From: CBDBZX01 sp965213645
Lineage (GTDB): Bacteria; Deinococcota; Deinococci; Deinococcales; Trueperaceae
Assembly (NCBI GenBank): GCA_965213645.1
Contig: CBDBZX010000002.1
Coordinates: 1,984,001-2,048,000 of the forward strand
Length of the DNA: 64,000 bases
Reading direction: 5' to 3'
Shown here: positions 16,258 through 24,721 of the stretch, in pieces
Position numbering within the stretch: position 1 is the first letter of the stretch
Layout of the letters: every line of letters starts with the position of its first letter
Position numbers and translations under genes: made by a program
Notes under the pieces: generated by a model
Told to the model about the DNA's origin: nothing
Databases searched by the model: none
Seen by the model: only the letters and a program-made list of their open reading frames with translations

Positions 16258-16447
16258 TACACTGTAATGTAAAAAACGAATCATGTCATTCTGAGCCCTT
16301 TACAGGATGAAGAATCTCTGCATTCGCCTTCTCCTCTGACAGAGATTGCGCGACGAGACCCCTCGACTGCGCTGCGCTCCGCAAGGCTTGACGCCCGACT
16401 TCGTGAACGGGGTGACAACAGTGTCGCAACACTTGCTTAACAGTGTA
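16258..16447 (+). mobile_element. MITE-like element, family A (copy A1)
   Basis: Ends are TACACTGTAATGTAAAAAA and TTAACAGTGTA. Flanking pentamers CTAAA (16253-16257) and CTAAG (16448-16452) match at four of five positions. It carries the full internal consensus: GTCATTCTGAGCCC, AAGAATCTCTGCATTCGCC, GACAGAGATTGCG and GGGGTGACAACAGTG. No coding capacity. Confidence 0.8.
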
Positions 16448-16467
16448 CTAAGCAGCAATGAGTTCAA

Positions 16468-16526
16468 AGCAATGAGCAATGAGTGAAAAGCCTTTAGTTT
16501 TTACTTTCAACTCATTGCTCATTGCT
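16468..16526. repeat. 17-bp perfect inverted repeat built from AGCAATG words
   Basis: AGCAATGAGCAATGAGT (16468-16484) is perfectly complementary to 16510-16526. The sequence is itself a direct repeat of GCAATGA. It follows element A1 and would form a long hairpin. Possibly a terminator, slippage-prone repeat or another mobile end. Confidence 0.6.
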
Positions 16527-16590
16527 CATTGCTGTCTTCACGTTTCACCCGACTCCCCCGGCTCACCCCTCATAACGTATACTACCTCCA

Positions 16591-16983
16591 GTGAGTGACG
16601 ATAACGAATCAAAGACGTATACAGATAGAGAAATCCTCTTAGAGTTCTTTCCTGCCACGGACGAACACCTCTTGCCCGCGTCGGGCGCGTATCGCCTCGA
16701 GCACGGTGACGGTCACATCCTGCTCCGCGACGACAAGAGGGACCGCGCCGCCGTGCTCATTCCTATCTCGCAAGCAGGCAACGCCTCCACGCAAGTCTGC
16801 TGCGACCTCTGCACGCGGAGTGCGCCGCGCCACTTTTTGCAGATGTTTCGCGCCGAGTTGCCCGGTTCGAAAGGACGGCGCTACCGCTACGTCTCGCTCT
16901 GTAAAGATGTTGACGGGTGCAACGTGCGGCGCATGGGAGATGCCTCGTTCGAGGCGTTACTCGAGCGCGTTCTAGGTCACTAA
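16591..16983 (+). CDS. FBP/FusB-type EF-G-binding treble-clef zinc-finger domain protein (putative)
   Basis: A 130-residue protein. The C-terminal half has C71-x2-C74 (CCDLCTRSAPRHFLQMFRAE) and C104-x5-C110 (VSLCKDVDGCNVRR). This pattern is that of the elongation-factor-G-binding protein C-terminal treble clef found in FusB-like ribosome-rescue and fusidic-acid-resistance proteins. The full FusB N-terminal four-helix bundle is missing; residues 1-65 are a short unrelated-looking lead. The start is GTG without a convincing Shine-Dalgarno. It may modulate EF-G or just bind RNA or ribosomes; the family match is by motif only. Confidence 0.6.
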   Translation: MSDDNESKTYTDREILLEFFPATDEHLLPASGAYRLEHGDGHILLRDDKRDRAAVLIPISQAGNASTQVCCDLCTRSAPRHFLQMFRAELPGSKGRRYRYVSLCKDVDGCNVRRMGDASFEALLERVLGH

Positions 16984-16994
16984 AACACCGAACA

Positions 16995-17014
16995 AGGGGT
17001 TGCACCCTCTTTTT
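16995..17014 (+). terminator. Weak intrinsic terminator
   Basis: AGGG, then a GTTGCA-type loop, CCCT and a CTTTTTG tail 12 bases after the zinc-finger gene. The stem is short. Confidence 0.4.
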
Positions 17015-17043
17015 GAAGTCGTTGCGCAGCTTAAACTGTCTCC

Positions 17044-17805
17044 ATGAACTTTCAAGATAAATGCGCCATCGTCACGGGTGGCGCTCAGGGCATCGGGCGC
17101 TCAACGGTCAAACACCTCTTGGAACATGGCGCAAAAGTCGTCGTAGCGGACACGGACGCCGAAGCAGGAGAAGAGGTCACGCAAACTTACGCAGACTTAG
17201 GCGAGGTTCACTTCGTTCGGGCGGATGTCTCGAGCGAAACGGCTGTTGAATTACTGATTTCTGAAACGGTTGAGCGCTTGGGCGCTCTGGACTATCTCGT
17301 CAACAACGCAGGCACGATGATTCGCAAGCCTATCACTGAACTCAGTTTGGATGAGTGGAATCACGTCATCGGCATCAACCTCACAGGGACGCTGCTCTGC
17401 GCGAAATATGCCGCGCCGCACCTCAAGAAGTCACAGGGGGCGGTGGTGAATGTGGCCTCGAGCCGCGCGGTCATGTCCGAGCCCAACACCGAGTCCTACG
17501 CCGCTTCAAAGGGTGGCATCGTCGCGCTGACGCACGCACTCGCCGTCAGTCTTGGGCCGGAGGTGCGCGTGAACTGCGTGAGCCCTGGTTGGATTTCAGT
17601 GAGTGAGTGGCAAAAGGAGGCGGAACGCGAAGAGGTTGACCTTCGTCCGGTAGACCACGAGCAGCATCCGGTGGGGCGCGTCGGCAAGCCTGAAGATGTT
17701 GCGTCGCTCATTGGGTATTTGCTCGGGGGTCAAAGCGGTTTTATCACCGGGCAGAATGTTGTGGTAGATGGGGGCATGACGCGCAAGATGATCTATGCGG
17801 AGTGA
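17044..17805 (+). CDS. Short-chain dehydrogenase/reductase
   Basis: A 253-residue classical SDR. It has TGGAQGIGRS (cofactor), the acidic residue in VVVADTD suggesting NAD, LVNNAGT, NVASSRAV with the catalytic Ser and Y-x-x-x-K in SYAASKGG, plus the C-terminal GFITGQNVVVDGGM. Probably oxidises a sugar alcohol, steroid or similar hydroxyl; no operon partner helps. It stands alone between a weak terminator and mobile element A2. Confidence 0.87.
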   Translation: MNFQDKCAIVTGGAQGIGRSTVKHLLEHGAKVVVADTDAEAGEEVTQTYADLGEVHFVRADVSSETAVELLISETVERLGALDYLVNNAGTMIRKPITELSLDEWNHVIGINLTGTLLCAKYAAPHLKKSQGAVVNVASSRAVMSEPNTESYAASKGGIVALTHALAVSLGPEVRVNCVSPGWISVSEWQKEAEREEVDLRPVDHEQHPVGRVGKPEDVASLIGYLLGGQSGFITGQNVVVDGGMTRKMIYAE

Positions 17806-17863
17806 GATGCGCTTCGTGTTGAGAGGTTAAAGTTTTACTCAGTTCGGGTTGCCTAAAAGTAAT

Positions 17864-18072
17864 TGCAGCGTCAAGTAAGTTTTGCGGTATAGATACACTT
17901 ATCACCCTGAACCCATTCGAAAGCTCAGGGCAAGCGTTGAAGGGTCTCGTTCTTCAATCTCAATTAGAGGAGTCAGCAAGGTCAGAGATTCTTCATGGAG
18001 TTTATCCTGAGCTTGTCGAATGGGCGTTGCTTCATTAAGAATGACATAGCTCATTTTTTAGTTGACGCTGTA
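17864..18072 (-). mobile_element. MITE-like element, family A (copy A2, reverse orientation)
   Basis: Ends are TGCAGCGTCAAGTAAG and TTTTTTAGTTGACGCTGTA. Flanking pentamers GTAAT (17859-17863) and GTAAC (18073-18077) match at four of five. The interior is the most diverged of the family, but GGTCAGAGATTCTTC and AGAATGACAT remain in reverse orientation. Confidence 0.7.
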
Positions 18073-18189
18073 GTAACGCTCGAGACAGCCCTACGCACAC
18101 ACACCTCTCTAACTCCTGACTTGTATTGTGGCTAAGGTGTTTAGGTCATACATTTACGACTAGAACAGGTCTCACGGATAGGGAGCATC

Positions 18190-18933
18190 ATGCCGACGAT
18201 TGACGTTCGTTTTTTAGGGGGTTTGAACGCTGCTCAGCAGACGGTTTTCGCTACAGCGGCGGCGCGGTGGCAAGAGGTCTTGCCCGCGCCGCTGCCCGCT
18301 GTAACGGTGGATGGAGAGGTTACGGACGGCATCATCATCGAAGCGGAGGGCGTCAATATCGACGGGAGCGGCAGCGTGTTGGGCTCGGCTGGACCTACCG
18401 CGCTCCGACCCGACTCGCTCCTACCCGCTAAAGGCATTATGCGCTTCGACATCGCTGACATCAGGCAGTTGGAGCGTGAGGGAACCTTTCAGAGCGTGAT
18501 TTTGCACGAGATGGGACACGTGATCGGTCTCGGCACGCTCTGGGAGCAGCTCGGCTTGCTGCGGGGTGCAGGCACGAACAATCCGACTTTTACGGGCGCG
18601 GCGGCGCAAGAGGTGTACGGCGAGCTTGCAGGGGACGCGCGACCTCTTCCTGTACCCGTCGCGAACACAGGTGGACTCGGTACACGCGAAGGACATTGGC
18701 GCGAGGCAGTCTTTGGCAACGAACTGATGACGGGCTTTTTGTCGGGTGAGCGCCAACCGCTGAGCCGCCTCACCCTCGCGTCGTTCAGCGATTTGGGCTA
18801 CGAGGTGAACCTAGCGGCGGCGGACCCTTACGGGCTGGGCGAAGCGTCCGAGCGCATTCAAGCCCTGCCCCTGTGTAAACGCGACATGATGCGACCTGTG
18901 CCTGTGGTCTTGCCCGAAAGTGCTCTACTCTAA
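18190..18933 (+). CDS. Leishmanolysin-like (M8-related) zinc metalloprotease domain protein
   Basis: A 247-residue protein. HEMGHVIGLGTLW gives the HExxH zinc site (H106, E107, H110), and the third ligand is expected at H169 in EGHWREAVFGNELMTG. The following SRLTLASFSDLGYEVN segment, with its methionine-turn region, is typical of bacterial leishmanolysin-like proteases. No signal peptide is visible, so export would need another route, or the protein is intracellular. GGGAG precedes the ATG. It is isolated, followed by the repeat nest at 19 kb. Confidence 0.8.
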   Translation: MPTIDVRFLGGLNAAQQTVFATAAARWQEVLPAPLPAVTVDGEVTDGIIIEAEGVNIDGSGSVLGSAGPTALRPDSLLPAKGIMRFDIADIRQLEREGTFQSVILHEMGHVIGLGTLWEQLGLLRGAGTNNPTFTGAAAQEVYGELAGDARPLPVPVANTGGLGTREGHWREAVFGNELMTGFLSGERQPLSRLTLASFSDLGYEVNLAAADPYGLGEASERIQALPLCKRDMMRPVPVVLPESALL

Positions 18934-18978
18934 ACCCATGTGGTGCGCATAGCTCTAGCAGGTACACCCCTAGAGGCG

Positions 18979-19004
18979 GCTAGCGGGAGCGGTCCACGCG
19001 ACGC
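18979..19004 (+). repeat. 26-bp exact repeat shared with element A6
   Basis: The word starting GCTAGCGGGAGCGG and ending CACGCGACGC is identical to 50777-50802, where it lies inside mobile element A6. Related but diverged versions occur near 440 and 24950. Confidence 0.7.
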
Positions 19005-19015
19005 ACTGGGGTACT

Positions 19016-19143
19016 ATAGTCATCTGGTCAGCTTGGACGAAGTCATGCGAAGCAACGCTCTCACTTAGAAGAACATCGTTTAGCACGTACTATAAGGGAT
19101 GATATCTGTGGAGAAGTGTAGCAATAATTAAGTGGAACTGCTA
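19016..19143 (+). mobile_element. MITE-like element, family B (copy B3)
   Basis: The right end is TGGAACTGCTA and it shares CATCTGGTC, GAACATCGTTTAGCACG and GATGATATCTG with copy B4. The left end has lost a few bases compared with TAGCAGGTATCATC. CTCA follows the right end, the same word that flanks element B2. Confidence 0.6.
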
Positions 19144-19148
19144 CTCAT

Positions 19149-19334
19149 TACTCTGTTAATTTAAGAATGAGTGACGTCATTCTGAGCGGAGCCCTTTGCA
19201 GGATAGACTCCGCGGAGTCGAAGAATCTCTGCATTCGCCTTCTTCTCTGACAGAGAGCGCAAGACGAGACCCCTCGACTGCGTTGCACTCCGCTCGGGGT
19301 GACAACAGTGCTGCAAAATTTAGTTAACGCTGTA
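19149..19334 (+). mobile_element. MITE-like element, family A (copy A3)
   Basis: Ends are TACTCTGTTAATTTAAG and AATTTAGTTAACGCTGTA. A perfect 5-bp target duplication CTCAT flanks it (19144-19148, 19335-19339). It has inserted between two family-B elements. Confidence 0.85.
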
Positions 19335-19338
19335 CTCA

Positions 19339-19449
19339 TAGCAGGTATCATCTGATTTGAGACACTCTCACCGTAGAAAAACCCGTTTAGCAAACACATT
19401 CGGGGATAATACCTGCGCTCATCTGTCTCAGTATGTCATGGAGCTGCTA
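19339..19449 (+). mobile_element. MITE-like element, family B (copy B2)
   Basis: Begins TAGCAGGTATCATCTG and ends TGGAGCTGCTA. The 4-bp word CTCA flanks both sides (19335-19338, 19450-19453). Shares GAGACACTCTCAC with copy B1. Confidence 0.7.
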
Positions 19450-19477
19450 CTCATGTCCTGCAAAGATACATTTCAAC

Positions 19478-19516
19478 TAGACCTCTTGCAAAAGTCCCAC
19501 TTTCGCAAGAGGTCTA
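19478..19516 (+). other. Long hairpin in the MATE gene leader
   Basis: TAGACCTCTTGC (19478-19489) pairs with GCAAGAGGTCTA (19505-19516); inside, AAAGT pairs with ACTTT around a CCC loop. CTGACTTTT follows, so it could act as a weak terminator/attenuator. The outer word also resembles ends of small palindromic insertion elements, so it may instead be a mobile remnant. Confidence 0.6.
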
Positions 19517-19555
19517 CTGACTTTTCGCTCAACCTCCTGCCCAACATTCACGCCA

Positions 19556-19586
19556 CAGGAGAGGTGTAGACTGACTCTCCTGGAGG
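19556..19586 (+). promoter_or_regulatory. Hairpin next to the MATE ribosome-binding site
   Basis: CAGGAGAG (19556-19563) pairs with CTCTCCTG (19575-19582). The GGAGG Shine-Dalgarno at 19582-19586 starts at the foot of this stem, and the GTG start is at 19592. The arrangement could modulate translation. Confidence 0.45.
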
Positions 19587-19591
19587 CTTTC

Positions 19592-20989
19592 GTGCGCAGT
19601 CGCTCACGCTTATTTACCCAAACAGGTCTGACGAGTAAGGTTGCACTGCTCGCCGGACCTCTTATCTTGCAAAACCTCTCCTACACGCTGTTGGGGGTGA
19701 CGGACACCTTTTTTGTGTCCAGGGTCAGCACCGAAGCGGTGGGCGCGGTGGGCTTGGCGGGCGTCCTCTTCTTCTCGCTGATGCTTCTTTTCCGTTCGAC
19801 GGCGGCGAGCAGCGTGATTTTCGTGGGGCGGGCGCACGGCGCGAGGGACCCTAACTCTGAAAACAATGCGCAGGTGGGCGAAGCCGTGTGGCAGGTGCTC
19901 AATATGATTGCGCTGCTCACGCTCCTTGCGTTGACGCTGCCCTGGGTCTTCACCTTTTTGTTCCGCTTTGCTGCGCCGGATGACGGCGCGGTGCTCACGC
20001 TCGGCACGCAGTATTTGCAGATTCGCTCGCTCGAGGTTCCCTTAGCTATGTTCAACGGCGTGGTGTGGGGCTTTCTGGTCGGGCGCGGCGATTCGCGCAC
20101 GCCGATGTTGCTGGCTTGGTTGCAGGTTCTTATCAACATCGCGCTCGACTGGCTTTTGGTTTTGGGGAACCTAGGCTTTCCGGCTTGGGGTGTGGCGGGG
20201 GCGGCGGTAGCGACGGTGCTAGCAAATGCCGTCGTGACGCTGGTCAGCGCCTGGCTTTTGTGGCGTCCGGCGGCGCACGAGCGTTTTGCGACGAGAGGTA
20301 TCCGCACGTTCGGCTGGCAAAAGTTGCGCCGCGTACTCGCGACGGGGTTGCCGCTGGGCGTCGGTGACTTTGTCGAGGTGGCGTCGTTCACCGCCTTTTT
20401 CGCGCTGATTGGGCGGCTCGGCACAGAGGTGTTGGCGGCGAACAACATCGCGCTGCAGTTTATGAGCCTCTCGTTTACGGTGGGAATCGCGGTGGCGCAG
20501 GCTAGCTCGAGCCTCATCGCTCAACATTTGGGCGCACAGGAGCCCCGTCAAGCCGAGCGCGTCGGCTACCGCGCCACCTTTTTAGGAATGGGTCTGATGG
20601 GCTTCATCGGGCTCAGCTACCTCGTCGCCCCGACCTTTTTGATGCAAATTTTCAGCGACGACCCCCAAGTCATCGCGGCGGGCGTCGCGATTTTGCGCCT
20701 GGTCGCGCTCTACCAGATTTTCGACGCGGCGGCGATTGTCCTGGGCGGCTCGCTCAACGGGGCGGGCGACACGACCTACACCATGCTGATGCGCCTCTTT
20801 TTTGCCTGGGGGCTCTTTATCCCGCTCTCCTACCTCTTGGCGTTTCCGCTCGGCGGCGGGGTTAGAGGCGCGTGGGCTGGGGCGATGGTGTACTTGGCGG
20901 GGCTGGCGCTGGTCTATCTGCTGCGCTTTCGCTCGGGACGGTGGAAAGCGTTGAACGTTGAAAAGCCAACAGCGGTGCTCGGTGACTGA
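19592..20989 (+). CDS. MATE-family multidrug/toxin efflux protein
   Basis: A 465-residue inner-membrane protein with about twelve hydrophobic segments in two homologous halves. The opening LAGPLILQNLSYTLLGVTDTFFVSRV and the second-half start LRRVLATGLPLGVGDFVEVASF are typical MATE/DinF-NorM sequences. It would export cationic drugs or metabolites using a proton or sodium gradient. GTG start with GGAGG six bases upstream; two hairpins lie in the leader. The downstream genes are on the other strand. Confidence 0.9.
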   Translation: MRSRSRLFTQTGLTSKVALLAGPLILQNLSYTLLGVTDTFFVSRVSTEAVGAVGLAGVLFFSLMLLFRSTAASSVIFVGRAHGARDPNSENNAQVGEAVWQVLNMIALLTLLALTLPWVFTFLFRFAAPDDGAVLTLGTQYLQIRSLEVPLAMFNGVVWGFLVGRGDSRTPMLLAWLQVLINIALDWLLVLGNLGFPAWGVAGAAVATVLANAVVTLVSAWLLWRPAAHERFATRGIRTFGWQKLRRVLATGLPLGVGDFVEVASFTAFFALIGRLGTEVLAANNIALQFMSLSFTVGIAVAQASSSLIAQHLGAQEPRQAERVGYRATFLGMGLMGFIGLSYLVAPTFLMQIFSDDPQVIAAGVAILRLVALYQIFDAAAIVLGGSLNGAGDTTYTMLMRLFFAWGLFIPLSYLLAFPLGGGVRGAWAGAMVYLAGLALVYLLRFRSGRWKALNVEKPTAVLGD

Positions 20990-21012
20990 GCCGCGCCTTG
21001 TATCAGTCGAAT

Positions 21013-21171
21013 CTAGGTTTCGTTCGCCTCTGCGACCTCTTTCTCCATCTGCTCGAGCTGCTGCCTAAGTTCCTCCTTGCGCTCGGGGTCGCTCTCTTTC
21101 TCGTGCTCTTCGACCAGCAGATTAAGCTCGGTCAAAGTCGGGCGTTCTCGTTTGGGTCGTTCGTCGTTCAT
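21013..21171 (-). CDS. 52-residue charged small protein
   Basis: A short frame beginning MNDERPKRERPTLTELN and ending EKEVAEANET. AAAGGA lies seven bases upstream of the ATG, a good ribosome site. About half the residues are charged, and EEHEKESDPERKEELRQQLE should form a single helix or coiled coil. It lies downstream of zwf on the same strand, separated by 161 bp with a hairpin, and convergent with the MATE gene. No family recognised. Confidence 0.65.
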   Translation of the reverse strand: MNDERPKRERPTLTELNLLVEEHEKESDPERKEELRQQLEQMEKEVAEANET

Positions 21172-21233
21172 AGGATGTCCTTTCTGAATCTATGTTCGGT
21201 GTTTTGGCGCGGCTGCGGGTTTGAAAGAATACA

Positions 21234-21255
21234 GAAGGGAGAACGCTCTCCCTTC
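21234..21255 (-). terminator. Hairpin downstream of zwf
   Basis: GAAGGGAGA (21234-21242) and TCTCCCTTC (21247-21255) form a nine-base stem with a four-base loop. On the minus strand TGTATTCTTTC follows, a modest T-rich tail. Likely limits read-through from zwf into the 52-codon gene. Confidence 0.6.
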
Positions 21256-21332
21256 CACCTTCTTTTTACGTCCTTTTTACGTGGTTGATTTCGCTTAGAC
21301 CTCGAGCTTAGTTCACTCTTACCTGCGCTTAC

Positions 21333-22775
21333 CTACTCCGTCGCAGGCGCGTGCCACGCTCTGCCCTGACTCGCCAAGAGCTCATTCGCCTCGTCCGGTC
21401 CCCAACTGCCCGGCTCGTAAAAGGCGGGTTCCTCGTCCGAGTTTTCCCAAGTTTCCAAAAGAGGTTTGACGATGCGCCACTGCGCCTCGACCTCGTCAGC
21501 CCGCATGAAGAGCGTCGGGTCGCCCAACATGACGTCCTGGATGAGCGTTTCATAAGCGTCGGGGTTGCTGCGGTTGAACTCTTGGTCGTAGTAGAAGTCC
21601 ATGCTAGCTTTGGTGAGGTTGATGCCCTGTCCCGGACGTTTGGCGTCGAAGCGCAAGGTAATGCCCTCGTTCGGGACGAGGCGCAAAATCATTCGGTCTT
21701 GCTTGACGGGTTTCTCTAAGTCAAAAGGAACGTGCGGCGGACGTCTGTAGACCACGACGATTTCGCTCGACTTGGACTTGAGGCGCTTGCCGCAACGCAC
21801 GAAAAAGGGCACGTTCGCCCAGCGCCAATTTTCGATGCGGAGTTCGACGGCGGCGAAGGTGCCTTGACGTGAGTTTTTCGCCACGCCCTCTTCTTGCCGG
21901 TACGCTTTCGCCTCACCGTTGCCTGCGTACTGCCCGATGACCGCCTGCGAGGGATTCACGCATTTCATCGCCTGAAAGACCTTGACCTTTTCGTCGCGGA
22001 CGCTCTTGGCGTCGTAGCGTGAGGGGGGCTCGGTGGCAGTTAAAGCGACGAGTTGCAAGAGGTGGTTCTGAAACACGTCACGAATTACGCCCGCCTCCTC
22101 GTAGAACGAGCCGCGTCCGCCGATGCCGATAGGCTCCGCCATCGTCACCTGCACATGGTCCACGTACTGTGCGCTCCAGGTCGGCTCGAAAATCGTGTTG
22201 GCGAAGCGCAAGGCGGCGATATTCTGCGCGGTTTCCTTGGCGAGGTAGTGGTCGATGCGGTAGATTTGCCCCTCTTCGAAGTTCGCCTGGACGATGTCGT
22301 TGAGCTTCTTGGCGCTCTCCAGGTCGTGACCGAACGGTTTCTCGACGACGAGCCGCGCGGAGCCTTCCGCTTTGTTGAGGCCCGCCTTGCCCAAGTTCTC
22401 CACGATGGCCTCGTAAGTGCCGGGCGGCGTCGAGGTGTAGAAGATGTGGTCTTTGAGCCCTAGTCCGTCCAAATGCTCTTTGAGTTTCTTAAAGGTCTCG
22501 ACTTCGGTGTACGAACCCGACACGAACGAGAAGCGCGGCGCGAGTTCCCCCCAGCTCTCCTCGTCGAAATTGTCCGCGTCGTGCTCTTGGAGCGCCTTTT
22601 TCATCTCTTCACGCAGGTCGTCGTCCGACCAGTCGCGCCGTGAGAAGCCGACGATCTGCGTTTCCTGGTCCAGTGCGCCCGTGCGGTGCAGGGCGTAAAG
22701 GGCGGGCATCAGCTTGCGGGCGGAGAGGTCTCCGGTAATGCCGAAGATCACGAATGCGCAGGGTGGAATGTCCAT
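21333..22775 (-). CDS. zwf: Glucose-6-phosphate 1-dehydrogenase
   Basis: A 480-residue enzyme of normal family length. The N-terminal NADP-binding start (FVIFGITGDLSARKLMPAL), the lysine motif VVEKPFGHDLESAK and the substrate-site signature RIDHYLAKE are all present. It catalyses the first, NADPH-producing step of the oxidative pentose phosphate pathway in the cytoplasm. AAGGAGG precedes the ATG. gnd lies 135 bp upstream on the same strand, so the two NADPH-forming steps are co-located and probably co-transcribed. Confidence 0.97.
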   Translation of the reverse strand: MDIPPCAFVIFGITGDLSARKLMPALYALHRTGALDQETQIVGFSRRDWSDDDLREEMKKALQEHDADNFDEESWGELAPRFSFVSGSYTEVETFKKLKEHLDGLGLKDHIFYTSTPPGTYEAIVENLGKAGLNKAEGSARLVVEKPFGHDLESAKKLNDIVQANFEEGQIYRIDHYLAKETAQNIAALRFANTIFEPTWSAQYVDHVQVTMAEPIGIGGRGSFYEEAGVIRDVFQNHLLQLVALTATEPPSRYDAKSVRDEKVKVFQAMKCVNPSQAVIGQYAGNGEAKAYRQEEGVAKNSRQGTFAAVELRIENWRWANVPFFVRCGKRLKSKSSEIVVVYRRPPHVPFDLEKPVKQDRMILRLVPNEGITLRFDAKRPGQGINLTKASMDFYYDQEFNRSNPDAYETLIQDVMLGDPTLFMRADEVEAQWRIVKPLLETWENSDEEPAFYEPGSWGPDEANELLASQGRAWHAPATE

Positions 22776-22910
22776 TAAGCCTCCTTAACAGGTCTCATCC
22801 AGTTTAAGTCAGTCTCCGTAACCGAAGTATTCTTTAGCGTGCACGTTAGATAACAATATTTTCGGCCTTGCCAACCTTTCATAGGCGTGCTTCAAATTCA
22901 GCCATGACGG

Positions 22911-23822
22911 TCACGATTCCTCTTCACGCCGCTTGACGCTGTGACCGCCGAACTCGTTGCGCAGGGCGGCGGCGACTTTGGCGGCGAAGGAGTCCTGTTG
23001 ACGGCTCGAAAACCGCGCGTACAAGGCCGCCGCAATCGCGGGCGTCGGCACCGCGTGATTCACACCATACTCCACCGTCCAGCGACCCATGCCCGAATCG
23101 TTGACGAAGGCTTCGATGTTCTCCAGGCGCTTATCCTCCTCTAACGCGCTAATCGTCAGCTCTAAGAGCCACGAGCGAATCACCGAGCCGTTCGTCCAGA
23201 GCTTCGCGATTTGGTGCAGGTCGAGTTCGGCGTGCTCATACGAGGCTATCACTTCGAAGCCTTCACCGTAGGACTGCATCAGCGCGTATTCGACGCCGTT
23301 GTGCACCATCTTGACGAAGTGGCCGCTCCCCGCCGGGCCGACGTGGGCGTAGCCACCTTCGGGAGCCAGGGCTTGCAGGGCGGGCTCGATGTCGCCAAAC
23401 GCCTTGTCGCTACCGCCCACCATGAGGTTATAGCCTTCGCGCAGCCCCCAGATGCCCCCCGAGACGCCCGCATCGACGTAATGAACACCGACCTCTTCTG
23501 CTTTTTTATCCCTCGAGCGCGTGTCGCGCCAGTCACTGTTCGCGCTGTCCACGAGCACGTCGCCCGCTTCCAGGAGCGACAGCGCCTGCGCAACGCTCTT
23601 CTCTGTAATCTCGCCCGAAGGTAAAGAAAGCCAGAGCGTGCGCGGCGGCTCCAACTTACGGACCATATCCTCCACACTTTCTGACGGAATAGCTCCTTCT
23701 TCCGCCAACCCCGCCACCGCGTCCCCGGAGATATCAAAGACCACCACCTCATGCCCGCGCTGCATGAGCCGCCGCGTCATGTCGCCGCCCATCTTGCCGA
23801 GTCCAACCATCCCTAGTTTCAT
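22911..23822 (-). CDS. gnd: 6-phosphogluconate dehydrogenase, decarboxylating, short (GntZ/YqeC-type)
   Basis: A 303-residue protein of the short-form 6-phosphogluconate dehydrogenase group. GMVGLGKMGGDMTRRL is the Rossmann motif, DAGVSGGIWGLREGYNLMVGG the substrate signature and GSGHFVKMVHNGVEYALMQ carries the catalytic lysine. Short forms are often NAD-preferring. I start at the ATG at 23822, with GGAGG five bases upstream; a longer in-frame extension upstream has no ribosome site. It lies upstream of zwf on the same strand, giving ribulose-5-phosphate and reduced cofactor. Confidence 0.93.
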   Translation of the reverse strand: MKLGMVGLGKMGGDMTRRLMQRGHEVVVFDISGDAVAGLAEEGAIPSESVEDMVRKLEPPRTLWLSLPSGEITEKSVAQALSLLEAGDVLVDSANSDWRDTRSRDKKAEEVGVHYVDAGVSGGIWGLREGYNLMVGGSDKAFGDIEPALQALAPEGGYAHVGPAGSGHFVKMVHNGVEYALMQSYGEGFEVIASYEHAELDLHQIAKLWTNGSVIRSWLLELTISALEEDKRLENIEAFVNDSGMGRWTVEYGVNHAVPTPAIAAALYARFSSRQQDSFAAKVAAALRNEFGGHSVKRREEES

Positions 23823-23962
23823 GTCTACCTCCAGAGGCCATCTTTGCCTTGATGCTACACGTATTTGCAGCCGCGCGTTTGTAGGCTGCTTGGCGGAGGA
23901 CCGCTGGGCGCAAGAGTGTTGTAAGAGAACGCGCTGCATAGTGGTGGTATGGGGAGCCATCC

Positions 23963-24721
23963 ATGCAAGCGGCGATAGCGTCTGTCACCCAAGATATGAA
24001 CGTTCATTATGCGGGTCAGTATTTAGAGCGCGTTAGCTCTCTTTCCGGCGAGATGCGTTTGCTCTCGACATCGGCTACCGCTGAGGTGGTAGAAATCGTG
24101 CTATATGCCGGGCAACGCCTCACGCTTGTCCCCTTAGAAGGCGCAGTAGAAACCTACTATATCCTCTCAGGTGAGCTTCGTTCGCCTGAGGGAAAGACGC
24201 TCCGCAAGAGTGACCATATTCTCACGCAAAACCCTGCTGTGGTTACAACCTTTACCTCGCTCAGCGAGGTGCGCCTCCTCTTCGTCTCTTCCGTACCTCA
24301 ATTTCATGAGATCAGCGAGGAGTTGCGTGAGCTTAGAAGGCTCGCTACCGAAGTTGAACTTAGAGACGGCTATACATTTGACCACTGCGAACGGATTCAA
24401 ACCCTCGCTTATGCGACGGGCGTGAAGCTCGGGCTCTCAGCGGAGCGGCTGCACCAGCTTGATTACGGCGCGTATTTTCACGACGTAGGTAAAACGGAGA
24501 TACCCGAAGCGATACTCAACAAGCCGGGCAAGCTCACACCAGAAGAGTGGCGCATCATGAAAGCGCATCCGCAGCTCGGACGCGAAGCGTTGGAGAGAAC
24601 CCCCTTTTCTACCGGGGCCGATATCGTGGAGCAGCATCACGAGCGCTACGACGGCTCAGGAGTGACTTCGCGCTTGCCTGCGAGGGGTTCAAAGAAGACT
24701 AAAGCATTCTGGACGCCGTAA
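23963..24721 (+). pseudogene. Truncated cupin-like/HD-GYP domain protein
   Basis: Residues 1-125 form a cupin-like sensory lead (YILSGELRSPEGKTLRKSDH). From about 130 an HD-GYP phosphodiesterase domain begins, with AYFHDVGKTEIPEAILNKPG and IVEQHHERYDGSG. Normal HD-GYP domains continue for another 50-80 residues after HHERYDGSGYP; here the frame changes to VTSRLPARGSKKTKAF and stops. The DNA from there is the antisense of an IS630-type transposase fragment, so the gene was cut by insertion. Cyclic-di-GMP hydrolysis is doubtful because the last metal/substrate helices are missing. GGGGAG precedes the ATG. Confidence 0.75.

Noticed and set aside
19357..19569. 70-codon frame across element B2 and the MATE leader
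   Set aside because: It covers mobile-element and hairpin DNA and lacks a ribosome site.
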